Shown: piece after piece, positions 31,501 through 43,110 of the stretch
How positions within the stretch are numbered: the first letter of the stretch is position 1
How the letters are laid out: every line of letters begins with the position of its first letter
Source: Anthostomella pinea
Lineage: Eukaryota > Ascomycota > Sordariomycetes > Xylariales > Xylariaceae
DNA length: 64,000 bases
Assembly (NCBI GenBank): GCA_963556695.1
Contig: CAUWAG010000010.1
Coordinates: 2,232,001 to 2,296,000, forward strand
Reading direction: 5' to 3'
Position numbers and translations under genes: made by a program
Notes under the pieces: model-generated
Seen by the model: only the letters and a program-made list of their open reading frames with translations
Database searches by the model: none
What the model was told of the DNA's origin: nothing

Positions 31501-33132
31501 TGCGGCGGCTCGTGAGGTGACCGGTGGTGCGTGTGAGGAGGGGGTGAAGTTGGTGGTGGTAGGACAATGCGCTGTACAGCCCAGAAAAGGCCGAGTATCG
31601 GGTCGAAACAGGTCTTCTCGTGCTCGTTAGACTCGAATTGGCAATACGTATGATCACAATGGCTTTGCCGCCGTTGTTCTTGGAGGACAGCGAGGGTGGA
31701 ATGGCACGAACGATGTGGTGCGAGACTCGGAGTTGCCAACTTTTGCGCGGGGCTCAGGAAACGGCCTAACCCGTGCCTGCGACCCGTGCCTGCCGTCGCC
31801 TGCAGGAGCTACCCTGCATGTCCACCCCTAATTGTCATCGGCCTGCATCTGCCATCTTGCATCTTGCATCAAGCCACCGTAGGATCGACGACATCTGCCA
31901 TTGGATCATATCACTCGTTCCTTGGACACAAATCAAAGCTCTTTCAGGAATGAGTTTGTTTCTATGATAGCCTCGGTTCTGTCGATTGCTTGAGCATGGT
32001 CACCGCCACGCCCCTTTGAGACTGTCTCAGAGGCTTTCTCCGAACATCTCTCCTAACTCCCGGCGAGGCATAATTCCTGATGACGGTGGTCCTGCTTCAT
32101 CGACAAATAAGGAGCTCCCCTTTAATCGCAAATTTACGTCGCTGATCGCACGAAGCGCACAGTACTCGTCTTCCCCTCTCACCTGTCCTCTCATCCGGCA
32201 ATTGTGTCAAGCTCGAATTCGAGAGACTTGCTTTTTGCTATCCTGATACACGAGAGAGGCTCGGGGCGCCCGGCTGCGCTGCGGTCACCCTCCATGGACG
32301 GAGCAGACAGCAGCGATACACCAAGAAAGCCAATTGGGAGTAGCAAAGGCATCACCATATCAAAGCTTTGGTCTTATTCCTCATATGGTGAACGTCAGTC
32401 CAGAATACAAGCGCGAGCATGCTTCGTCATCTGTGTCTCAATGTCACAAACCTAGTCGCTAGGGTCGGGAGGACTCGATCTAGCCCTGGCGATGTTGAAG
32501 TGGCTTCCCGTGTTAAGATCCATCGTGCGTGCCCATGGTGCTGCGTTCGGCCCATTGACTCATGATTGGACGAGTGTGTCGACCACGTGTGTCACGTTTT
32601 TAGACACCAACGAGGTTTCTGGCCCTTTCCATTGGTCTGGACACGTCCTCGACTCTGTCGTTCGGGATCTACACGATGCTCAGATATTGGCAGACTCAAT
32701 ATGGAACCGTGCACTATGGCCGTTCCTGAAGAAATGATTGGAAGAGGTATGTTACTACCGGTCGACGTCCAGGGCAACAACAACACATCGTGAACTGATA
32801 TCTCGCCTCGCATTTCCTCTTGTGGTATGGATTCAGTTCTACCGGACATGTTACGAGGACGTATCAAGCTTTTGTTGCGACCCGGCTCGTGATCGAGTCG
32901 TCGTCGTCACCTGTGACCCATGGTCGGCGTCAGTCATGGCTGAACACATGCTGACGCTTGCGACGCTTTCTTCCTGGATTTTTCCTCCTGGATCATGTCT
33001 ATAAAACCGCGAACATCGGCCTGCTAGCTCATATGAGCTTTACAGTATCAAGACAACTTCAGTGGACTTCTATCATCTGCAGGCATTCAATCACTGACTC
33101 TCCAATCTTCAATCCATCGCCAAGTCTTCACC
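31501..33132. other. Long intergenic between divergent genes
   Basis: Promoters of hydroxymethylbilane synthase and of the secreted cysteine-rich protein. Only short frames without domains. No repeat noted. Confidence 0.5.
33000..33006 (+). promoter_or_regulatory. TATA-like box of the secreted protein gene
   Basis: TATAAAA 127 bp upstream of the ATG at 33133. Position and match to consensus are reasonable, but not proof. Confidence 0.45.
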
Positions 33133-33684
33133 ATGAAGCTCCATCTCCTACTGCTTCAGCTTGCCCTCTTCTCTGGCGCTACCTTTGCCAGGAGGGGATA
33201 TCACGAAGTCGCTCCTGCACCACCTTCGTCTGCATTAGCCCCTGTCCCCTTGTCAACTACGATCACTGGCCCGCAACCCACGGGCTCCGTCAACGGAACT
33301 GGAGCCCCAACTGGAGCCGGACCTGGAGCAAACTGCGGCCTCGGCTACACCTACTGCGGCTACATGCTCTCTCAGCAAGGTCACGGTACGTTTCCCAATT
33401 TTCATATAGCACTCTCTCTCCCCACGGTACATGACAGCCCATCGAACCCTTAACTGACATGAGCAGATTTCGCCCCCAGCGACGTCAGCAAGGCATACTG
33501 CAGCGGTCTCGGTGAGCTCTGCGCAGGCAGCAAACCCAAGACCGACCCCGACCAGGCTGTCTACCTCTGCATGGACAAACAGCCGTCCAGCATCATGCTC
33601 GCGTGCGCTTGCAGCGGCAAGTGCTTGAACGAGGCCGAGACTAAGAACATTGCCCACTGCGACAAGCCTTGCGTCAATGCGTAG
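33133..33684 (+). CDS. Small secreted cysteine-rich protein
   Basis: Exons 33133-33385 and 33467-33684 (81-bp intron with a TAACTGAC branch site) give 156 residues. A clear signal peptide (residues 1-19, 'HLLLLQLALFSGATFA' core) is followed by a Pro/Ser/Thr-rich linker (about 20-65). A compact C-terminal domain holds ten cysteines: N-C-G-L-G, T-Y-C-G-Y, A-Y-C, E-L-C, Y-L-C, A-C-A-C, G-K-C, H-C-D-K-P-C. No transmembrane segment or GPI signal. Size, secretion and paired cysteines fit a fungal secreted effector-like or cell-wall protein of unknown function. Confidence 0.85.
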
Positions 33685-34056
33685 GCATAACTTCAGCTGT
33701 GTACGGGGCAGCCTCCGCGTTTGGAAGGGGGGTGTGGAATGTCAACTTCGCTCGCTGATATGAAGGGGATGGGGGGAAGCAACATGGGTAGACTGTAGCA
33801 TAACATTCATAGTCGTTCGTTACAATACGAGTTCATTGGGGGCCCTGATCGAGTCCTGTAGCACACTGCAAGCGACCATTGTCCGTAGCGTTGGTGATTC
33901 CCTGGACACCGGCGATGGGATGAGTGTGAGGAAGAATGCAGTTTGGGTTGCGGAGCCTGTGAAGTCTGTCGTGACTCTTGCTTCAGAGTTCAGTACCCCT
34001 GAGTGAAAGCACTTGACATGAAGTCAGGCAATGCGTCTAACTCCCCCCTTGACATC
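33685..34056. other. Intergenic
   Basis: 3' region of the secreted protein gene. Nothing else recognised. Confidence 0.5.
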
Positions 34057-34613
34057 TCAGCTGCATACCCATCTTGATGTCTCCACGGCGCCTTCTCGAA
34101 ATCCCGTATCATCTACACGAACCCTGGCGACCACTTCGACCCCTTGGGGCACATCAATCAGCAGGCACAACGCGGCACATGTCGGACTCCAAGAACACTC
34201 TGACCTCCTCTCTTTGACCTCATAGACATAGTTTGCAGACAGCACGATGCCGTAGTCACCGCACCCCGTATGAGTCGAGCGAACTGCGCAATTTTCCACA
34301 CCATACCCCCTGCGGTCCACGAGCACCACCTCTTCGCCGTGCTCTAGCAACGTCAAGCCTCGATCTCGTTTCTCAGCCCCAAAATATCGCTTCAGAAACT
34401 CCTTCTCGGAAGTACCCACCCGAGCACCGCGCAGGCTCCACGCCACAGATCGAGGGGGTGATGCGGGTCAGGGGTTGCCGACGCGATGCGCGTCCCCGGT
34501 GGTCCTGCTGCGCTTGCCAGTTCGTCTTTGGCAATTCTCAACCGCATTCTCCATCCACGGGCTAACCTTACCATGGCTTTACACTGCTGAATCCCATCTT
34601 CTTCCCCACGCAC
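34057..34613 (-). CDS. Possible small gene, unknown
   Basis: Two overlapping minus-strand frames (34613-34392 and 34446-34057) could be joined by a short intron near 34430. The second has a coding-like stretch ('EKEFLKRYFGAEKRDRGLTL', then 'VVLVDRRGYGVENC'). I recognise no family and have no firm start or splice site. It may equally be non-coding. Confidence 0.22.
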
Positions 34614-35629
34614 TTACCTGATGCTTGTCCAAGTGGACACTCTTCGACGTGCCCAGGCCACCGCAAGTGCGGCACCGGCACGGCAATGCCAGCCACCCAA
34701 CACCAAGTTCGGTGGTGATTTCGGGTAGACTCGTCCGAGGTGTCTCAAACTGAAATCGGCGCGCAGCATGGCCGGCACATACCGAATCTTGCATTCACGG
34801 ACGGTCAGGGGCAGTGCTTACCGCCACCGCCGGACCACTGTAGTCCAGCAGCGTCGCTACGCAGCTGCATTCGTGCTTGGTCTGCCTGAATAGGCCGGAG
34901 CTGTAGAGTGAACTCTCAAGCGGGACCCAGTGCATCAATTCGGTTGTGGAGGCCGATGAAGCGGCCCGCGAGTTATCATAACTTACTGCCAGGCACGAAC
35001 GACGGCAAAGACAAGATCCGTGACGTCGCCGGCTTCGAGGTGTTCAAGGTCCTCACAAAGCTCTGGGGCTGTATCCATATGTGCTGCCACTTGTCCAGTC
35101 CCTTACGCAAGGCTCGACAGAAGGACTTCACGCGCACGATCAGTGGGAAGTTTCGTGGTACTGGAATAAGCATACAGGAATAAGCAGCTTTGGTTTGATA
35201 CACTACCTTTATTGCTTATTCCAGTGTGCTTGTTCCAAATCGACAAATATGCCGTGGTTTGCTGAGGCGAGTGGTGTACCGAGACTTATGAGGGTTCCGT
35301 GTCACAAAGCTCTGCCAAACACTTCGAGGCTGTCCATCTGTGGTGCCACTTGTCCAGCCCCTTACGCAAGGCTCGACAGAAGGACTTCACGCGCAGCAAG
35401 GTCACAGGCGGTGGAAGTCCGCTGCACCAAAGATTATGTCTTGCCAACCCAGAACACCACTTCTCTTATTCATGATCCCGAAGGGCTCGTTCTCACACAA
35501 CTAAACGAACGAAAAAAAGCAGCCGAAACCCCCGGACAGACCACCAAGCGAGCACCAAAGCCTCCACACTAGAGATGCCCCAAAAGGCAGAGCTCCGGAC
35601 GGCCCGGCATTCTCATCATCGTCGTCGCC

Positions 35630-35662
<33 letters not shown>

Positions 35663-35757
35663 CTTGTCTTCATCCTCGTCGGCTTCGTCGTCTGCTGGTC
35701 ACACGTTAGCTCAACAGTATCACAAGGGGAAAGGCGTGAAATGCTTACCGTCGGCAC
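34614..35757. other. Intergenic with a direct repeat
   Basis: It holds two copies of a segment of about 80 bp (35054-35136 and 35303-35395) and an inverted repeat CTGGAATAAGCA / TGCTTATTCCAG (about 35161-35226). A CTTGTC microsatellite lies at about 35640-35665, downstream of the zinc-finger gene. No gene supported. Confidence 0.5.
35054..35395 (+). repeat. Local direct repeat, two copies of about 80 bp
   Basis: Both copies share 'CCACTTGTCCAG', 'CCCTTACGCAAGGCTCGACA' and 'GAAGGACTTCACGCGCA' with few differences. They are separated by about 170 bp that contains the TGCTTATTCCAG arm. This is a segmental duplication or a small repeat family; no coding frame is shared. Confidence 0.7.
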
Positions 35758-36546
35758 TTAAGCCAGGGCCCTGAAATTTATCAGGGTCTTCTGCAACATG
35801 GCGTACTGGTGGTGCTTGGCATGGCGCCGAGCCGCCCGCGAATCCTTGTAGCCCGCGGTGCAGGCAGGCTCACCAAAACCGACGCAACCAGGCCACGGAC
35901 AAACGAGCTTCCCTCCCTGTTCGACCAGGGGCGCGGCGGCGGCTAAATGCTCTGCGAAGTGCGCCAAGAGCCCGGCATCGGTGGCGAACTGCGCGAAGCA
36001 GCCGTCCCAGAAGCACGTGCCGAGATGGAATTCCATCTCGTGCTCCTTCACGTGCGTGGCGGTGTTCGTCACGACGGAGCACCCCTGGTGGGCGCACTGA
36101 AGCCCCGGGAGGTCGTCGGCCCGGACCACAACGTGAGCGCGGTTGGCGAAGTCTTTGGCCGCCTCGATGGCGAACGCGGGGATCTGACCAACGGGAGCGG
36201 CAGGGAGGACAGGCTTGGGAGCGACATCGTCGTCGTCATCGTCATCATAGTCGCCATCGTCGTCTTCGTCGTCTCCGTTACTCCGAAGTTCGGGCGCGTG
36301 GAGGCCTTGGGCCAGACCCAACATTGTATTCAGACTGTGTGTTCGCGCTGTACGAGCATCTAAGTCAGTATACACGTTCCCCTCGTGCCAGCAGTCCGAG
36401 GTCAACTTACACTGCACGTAGTGAGTTACCGTGGCGAGCTCAGCGCTGGTAATTGCCTGGTTGCCCAGGACTTTGTCGAATATGTCGGATTCGGCTTGAT
36501 TCATGTCATACATGATATAATCTTCTCCTTCTTTGCTGGAAGCCAT
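35758..36546 (-). CDS. C2H2 zinc-finger protein
   Basis: Up to 262 residues. An acidic tract ('DDEDDDGDYDDDDDDD') lies near residues 90-107. Three C-terminal Cys/His units follow: 'CAHQGCSVVTNTATHVKEHEMEFH', 'CFWDGCFAQFATDAGLLAHFAEH' and 'CPWPGCVGFGEPACTAGYKDSRAARRHAKHH' (each C-x4-C with a spaced His pair; the third has a longer finger). This suggests nucleic-acid binding and a regulatory role; no partner is visible. A 51-bp segment (36410-36360) begins GTAAGT and ends TTAG. It is probably an intron, but as its length is a multiple of three the frame stays open without splicing. Confidence 0.7.
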   Translation of the reverse strand: MASSKEGEDYIMYDMNQAESDIFDKVLGNQAITSAELATVTHYVQCKLTSDCWHEGNVYTDLDARTARTHSLNTMLGLAQGLHAPELRSNGDDEDDDGDYDDDDDDDVAPKPVLPAAPVGQIPAFAIEAAKDFANRAHVVVRADDLPGLQCAHQGCSVVTNTATHVKEHEMEFHLGTCFWDGCFAQFATDAGLLAHFAEHLAAAAPLVEQGGKLVCPWPGCVGFGEPACTAGYKDSRAARRHAKHHQYAMLQKTLINFRALA

Positions 36547-38803
36547 TGCGTACGTTGGGTATGATGATGCGTGTCGACAATGGTAAAACCCGTGGTAGGG
36601 TCAAAGTGGTGGTGGAAGAAGAGTTTGTATGGAGGTGAAGAAGATAGGTGCCTGGCGTGAAGAGTTGCGACCCCTCGTTATATTTTGATCCAACACTGGG
36701 AGGGCCCCACCTCCATCGACTGTCTCTGAGCAACCGCAGATACACACCTCGTCCTTGCTTATTGCAGCTCATGTCTGCTGGCGTAGCGACCAACGTCTCT
36801 GCTTGTACCACGGTATATTTACTGGAATAACTTTCAAGTATCCCTTGAATAGGGACAATCTCATCAGCATCATCCCGTAACTCAATGTTATCAAAAATGC
36901 ATTCAGTTGTCCTTCCAAGAGCCCTCTTCTTTCTAGAAGATAATATCGTCATCCACTTAGGCCCAAAATAGTATAAGCCAGCCTCAACGCATTTATGTGC
37001 CCGAACCTGCACGTCCAAGAACGATCGTGCTTTGAGAGGAAGTCTTCTTCTCGACATACGAAATGCACAGCCCCGGCTTGACCCTGCACTACCTATACGT
37101 GTATGAAATGTAGGTTGGCATATATATAAAATGGAAATCTGATTTAATTTGTGTATATGTAAGTTAGGCAACGAGTAGGATTAGATACCTCTGACACTTC
37201 TGTTTGCCATATGTAGTACTGGTCCTCTATGACATAAGTCGTTGTACCCATAGTACAGTAACACATAACCTTACGATCAAGCTCAGGTAAAGTAGCAAGA
37301 GTTGATTTGATGTGGCCGTGGAAGAATGAACTAGATATAGTGCCAAGTAAACTTCCATTGAAATGCCTCCAATGTGAAAACTTCGGAATCAGGGCCCACA
37401 ACGTAGCAAAAGGCGAAGCCTGTTTTGCTCATAGATGGAGACTAAGTTATGAGTAATATCGGATGTATAGAAGGACTAGTGACGAAGTCATACCTCGATG
37501 AGCCCCCTAGGCTGCCGGAAGGACACCTTACCTCAATTGGTGCTAAGGTGCTAACCGTCTCACCTGGCCCGCTTGCTCGTATGCGACTACTGTTTGCCTC
37601 TCAAATCAGAGTCACAGGAGAGTCATGTCTGATGCTTATTTTTTCAAGACTGACAGTAGTGCGCACCAGAACAGTGCAGGGACCAACGCATTAGTTGCAA
37701 GCCGTGATATTGCCGTGCCAGGCTCCATATCTCTCACCTTTGCACGAACCTCGCGAGGAACACCAGCCTCGAGATACTCGCAACAATGATACTTTGGATT
37801 GATACCCCCGCCTGATTTACACGTCTCTGCTGGGTGAATGGTCTGTGAAGGACAAATAGATTCTGGCCAATTGTTGATCCTATGCGCGCTCACCGTTATT
37901 GGTCCCTGGCTCAGCTCCAGGCGGCGTTGTTGCCAGGAGCAAGGGCCCGTTAATGAGCGGTGTCGAGACAGGGGCCAGTCAGCCAGGCAGTGATGGACGA
38001 TTAACATAAAGGTCAAAGCCCGCTGGCAGCATATTTGTTTCTTGATTTCTGTCCAACACCCACGATACTGACTTTCTTTCGCGAACGCTTAATACCATAG
38101 CGCAACTAGCATCGGTGCTCTCTCAGACCATGGAGTCCATCTCCATGACCAAGATTCGCGAGCTTAAGAAATGACGAGAAAAGTATGAGGCCTAGAATAA
38201 TGAATAGGCTGTCAAATACTGCGTAGTTGGTTCATATAGATGATAATAGTGTATTTAGTGCTGGCTTTGATGATCTTGTTGTTGTGAAGTCTCTGTTGGT
38301 GGCTAGGTGGCCCTAGAATGCCCCTGATCAGTGCACTGCCACCTCCTTGTCGCCACGGTGGCTTGCGTGCCATTCAACATAGTCTACTTGTCAATAGGTC
38401 GCCCTAACAGCAAACTCCCGTATCTGCACACATTCATTCTAGTTGTGACTTGTCAGAGGTGGGACAGGCGTCATGCAACCGAATTGACGAAGGTCACGGT
38501 TGCTTTGTCAATCAGCACCTACTGGAGCGAAACCGGATAGCCCTTTGTCCACGTCGCCATCCACTAGATTGGCGGTAAGTAAGATTCATTCCATTGTCTC
38601 TCCGGGTAGCTCAACGAAGCCGGACCGGCGCGAAATCGGATTTGGCAATTCATGTCTCATACACACCGGCCCATCCTTCCGATCAATCCCTCCATGCTTC
38701 CCGCTGCATAGCAATTGCCTTGCTCCTTTCCCCCAGTCTGCACATTCACAGTGGACTAACACCGGCGAAGAGCGAACCCCGGCTTCAGTACCTTCTCTTC
38801 AAG
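36547..38803. other. 2.2 kb without a recognised gene
   Basis: A minus-strand frame at about 37171-36600 ('FRMSRRRLPLKARSF', 'CVEAGLYYFGPKWM', 'CIFDNIELRDDADEI') may be a relic or an exon, but I recognise no family and cannot close a gene model. The rest, to the ATG at 38804, shows nothing. Confidence 0.4.
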
Positions 38804-41800
38804 ATGGCGACCGACCCGGAACAGTCCGAAAGGCGGACCGCAGAAGCAAATGGCGTTCCTCGGCTGTTTATCCCGGGTTTCGGCATGTCCAAGGGTTACA
38901 ACCAAGTGTCCGACAACGAAGAGCGCGACCTTGTCGACTCGTACACGGAGGTCATTCCCCCAACCAGTGCACGTCCAGGCGTGCGCATAAGTTGGCCAGA
39001 CGAGGATGGGGACGAACTTGCCGACCTTGCCTCCCTCAAACCGGTGTCGGAAAATCCAAGGCAATCCCGATTCCTGGAGTCTGTTGACGAGCTCTCGCAA
39101 ATGAACAGGGCGAATTCGTTGCAGAGCCTCGAGGGCAATACGCTCCAGCCGCCGGAAGAATACTCAAGTGCCTTTCGGCGCGAAAAGGACTGGCTCGCTC
39201 AGTATGCTCAACCGCCCACAAATTGCCATTCGAAACAGGATGTGCATGTTCGGCGAATGAGCTGGGGGTTCATCATACCTATCATCCTATCCGTGTGGTC
39301 TACAGCATTGAGCTTGTTGTGGCTGCTTGCGGCTTGTATCGGCATCCCATACGGAGACAAGATATCATCGAGTCAGGGTTCGGCTTGGCTGACACCCGCA
39401 AGCGCATCGTTACTTGCCACTGTGGGAGCCAAGTCGATCGAGATATCGTTCGTCACGGTTACAGTCACATGCATCGGTCAGGTTCTCACCAGGAGGGCTT
39501 TTGCGAAGGAATCCAAGGGTATAAGCATTGCGGAGATGTCATTAAGGAATTGGATTCTTGTGAGCAGGAAACCAAGTAAGGCCTTTTGAAGGCCTTTTGG
39601 GAATGAGTGCTAACAAAAGGGGGAAATATTAGCAACCGGGAACCATGTTCACCCACTGGGAAACCGTGCCTCAGCCAATCAGAACCAAACTGGGCGTAGT
39701 AGCCATGATCTCTGCTATTTGCGCATTGACATACATCCCTGCATCTGACGCTGTGGTAAGCCCGAGGCCCGCTTGGCCAAGATGTTTGATATATAGGAAC
39801 GTTACGGGGCCAGCAACGGCGAGCTATGCCAACGTTTATCTCATCCGAGACTCCTGTACAACCCCCCCAATCGACCAAGGTCTGGATTTCAACAGCTCTT
39901 CCGGATCCTGCCTCGACGCCCAATTTGCTGGCCAATGTAAGTCATATATTCCCGTCGCCAATACTTAGCAAAAGTGGTTTGATCTTAAATCCGTACCTGC
40001 AGCTTATCGTAACCTCATGGGCTTTATGTATGTAGCAACTCCCCGGGGCGCTCCGGTGGTCTGCATGTCTCAAGATATTAACCGGTGACAGGAAAGAGTG
40101 ACACGATATCCAATCAACATCGGGAATGGTGAATGACACCTTGCTTGATACTCACAATAGGCCGGTAAGGAGGCATAATCTCTTCGACAACACAACATTG
40201 ACATCCTCATGGCTTGATGCCGAGTTTGGGAATGTGACGAATAACTTCGCAGATCACGATAGGCTCATTCATCAAGCGAGGCTTGCGATGCCACACCCTG
40301 GAATTCATGAGGCGCCAAAAGACACACGGGTGAGTATCAAAGTCGTTTCCTGAACTGGACTTCCGGAATATGCTTGCAATTTCTTGTAACAAATACTTAT
40401 CCACCCACGCTTCTCAGACACCTGATGAATGTTAAGAAACGGTCACTTACGATACTGGCTGGTAAATGCTGACCAAGAAGTAGAATCATATACCCCTGCC
40501 AACTGACGATGATCCAACGTATTTTGTCCTGCGCGCAAGTGTCGTCTCGCCTACTGTCGACGTGTTATGTGCCAACATGGAACGAAGTGAACTGGACCCA
40601 CTGGTGTATACATCATGGCCGGGAGCCCGAGTGGAAGACACAGAGGTTCTGGGACAGACGATTGGCGCCTACGATTGGCAAACAGATGTCCCGGTTGCAA
40701 GCAAGACGGACTGGCTCAATGAGACGGCGGTGGACGAAGTCTTTAAATGGGGCAGCAAATATGGCCGTTGGCCGCCAAGCTTTCAGTTGGTACGTAGCAG
40801 ATGATCAAATGAAACGAATGAATTGGCTAACATTTTCTGCTATAGTTTCCGAACGACTGGAACATGGTCGTTAACGACAGTTCCAATATGGGTAAGAATG
40901 ACGAAATAGGCCCGTCAGATACACTTTACTTCCTCGCGAAATCAGGATTGATCGATGACTTCACTCTCTGCCAGTTTCAATCCTGGGTCTCGCCGCTCTG
41001 TTATACAGAATATAACATTACCGGATCTACAGGCGCAACAATAACTGCTGTCTGTAACAAAGAAAGCTCCGACGATGGCGTATCTTACAAAGACTTCTAA
41101 AAGCTCAAGGGCGACGCGCTAGAGCCAAACCCATCCTCAGATTGGCGCCACCTCGCTGCGCAATGGTGGACGAGCATGGACCTGGGTGGAGGTAAATATA
41201 ACAACAACGCATCCAACGCGCGTATATTCACACACCTTGTTCTCCGGGAGCCATCGTTGAACGAATCACTTCCCACTATAGCTGAGGCCCTTGCGGTGCT
41301 TTCATCGTCTTCGGTGGTCACTGGCTCGATACAAGCAACTTTTAAGCATTATTGGGGGGGCGCCACCAGCTACAATGAAACATTCAAGCCAGCCCCCATG
41401 GACGAATGGTTCGATGCTAGAGTAGGAAGGGTAGAGTACACTTCGGGAATGACTTGGGCTCAAGCCGCTGTATTCGGGCCCGTACTGCTCTTCACCTTCT
41501 TGATCAATGTTCTTTGTGCGTTCCTCTTGATCAAGTTCAGGGGAAGAGTAACGGACTATATCAAACCACAGAACATGATCGCACTGGCCATCAACTCACC
41601 GCCCAGCAAGGTGCTACGGGGAAGCTGCGGTGGAGGACCGGAGAAGAACCAGATGACCGCACCGTTCAGGATCGCCTATGCAGCCAGTGCGAACCACTAT
41701 TATTTCCAGGAGGCGCCAGACAAATTCAAGGCAAGACATAGCCTGTTGAGCTCAAGAAGTGAGGCTGCCCTGTTGGCTGACGGAAGTTACAACAAGAGTT

Positions 41801-41835
41801 ACAAGAGGCTGAGCACTACCAAGCCACTGATGTAG
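38804..41835 (+). pseudogene. Fungal multi-membrane-span protein of unknown function, one premature TAA
   Basis: Six exons (38804-39559, 39633-39936, 40003-40084, 40161-40329, 40484-40789, 40846-41835) join perfectly into 869 codons. One in-frame TAA at 41098-41100 (codon 624) interrupts it. An N-terminal cytosolic region is followed by hydrophobic segments ('WGFIIPIILSVWSTALSLLWLL', 'GAKSIEISFVTVTVTCIGQVL'). 'ISIAEMSLRNWILQPGTMFTHWETV' is a hallmark of a widespread Pezizomycotina family. A large N-glycosylatable external region ('LFDNTTLTSSWLDAEFGNVT', 'VDVLCANM') follows. After the stop come 'ASNARIFTHLVL', a last membrane span and 'QNMIALAINSPPSKVLRGSCGGGPEK', also family-typical. The stop fits CAA to TAA. 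It may be a recent null allele. Confidence 0.75.
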
Positions 41836-43110
41836 ACGCACATATCAGAACACCTTCTCTAGTGCAAGGCAACGAGAACCACACTACTTAGGAATGAAAG
41901 AGTTACATCTAGCGACTGATAGGAAGTTGAGAATATGCATTAATAAATTGGTTCAAGCCCTGCTGGACCACAGACAGGTGGCCAATGCCCAACGCCGTAT
42001 GAGAGAGGCTCATATGTTAGCTCACAAAGCCATCTTTCTGAACAGAGATAAGGAGTGCAAAATCGTTCGCGACCTGAGAGTTATGGAGACGCCTTCTGAA
42101 ATCATCACTCCATCATCCCTCCAACTAGGCGAAACAGTAAGCTCTTGGAAGATATACCGACTTGAGATGTCCCCAGGAGCCTCCGTTGTGCATTCTATGA
42201 GGCCGGACTTGCGGCTTCGGCGCAACGAGGGTGTGCTATCGTGTGGAAGAGCGGGCGACGAAGGAGGCTCAGAGATGGTTCAACGACATATTCAAAAGCA
42301 ACGAAGCAGTATGATATTTAGGTGATGTAAGAGAATGTTACTCGACGTAAATATCAATATACGTCATACACGAGGCCAATCGTCCTGTGGTAGGACTCAC
42401 TTCATTGAGAGCGGTGACAATGCATACCTGGTAATGTCGATTTACAGGTCGTGGGGTATCCAGGTTCAAAGTTGAAAGCGCAGTTTCCTAGGGACAGCGC
42501 GTTCTGTGCCGTATAAGCACAGGTTGGAAGATCTTCCATCTGGCATGTCGAGCGGTACCAGCCTCCAGCCCAATAAGGGGGTCGTTTGCCAAGATGCCAG
42601 AATCTAATTTCTTGGCAGTCTTCCGAATCCAACGTTGGTGACAAGATCGTGTAGAAATACCGGCCAGATAGCCAGCTCGAGTCGGCAATAGTCTCTCAGG
42701 CAACGTGCTTCGTTACATGTCAGATTTCGGGCTGTAAAAGTGCGAATAGGAATGAAACCCGGACATGAGAAATAGGTGAGACAGGCGCGACAGCGGCACA
42801 GGAACGTGATAGTCCTGAAATGTAACCGATCGGCTGATGATTGTGGCCCCCTGCTGCTTCCCCAGACCCAATCGGCGCGTGGACACAGCCTCTAGCAAGG
42901 CACCTTGCTGTGCCGCACCCAAGGCTGAGTGGTGGGAGCCAACAGGAAGGACCCCATGGCGTCACACATCACTCAGCTCATTATATTTAGACAAACAGCG
43001 GGGCCTCTGTCCTGTTTCCAGGAACGCTCCATCTACTTTTATTTCGCAAGCTTCGTTCCTTTACTGTTGCTCAGTAACAATCAAGTCTGAACAACCACCA
43101 TTGATACACC
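41836..43110. other. Intergenic
   Basis: An open frame at 41894-42325 shows no domain and is not supported as a gene. The rest is likely UTR and promoter. No repeat noted. Confidence 0.45.

Noticed and set aside
36600..37171. Minus-strand 221-codon frame overlapping the zinc-finger start
   Set aside because: Overlaps the zinc-finger 5' end in another frame, and the right half shows no family. Part may be a relic, but I cannot support a gene.
38804..41835. Copy of DUF3176
   Set aside because: Both are fungal membrane families with a similar layout, but the 'RNWILQPGTMFTHWE' and 'SCGGGPEK' signatures fit a different widespread family.
41894..42325. 143-codon frame after the membrane protein
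   Set aside because: No domain, no splice support, and a weak composition signal; probably chance.
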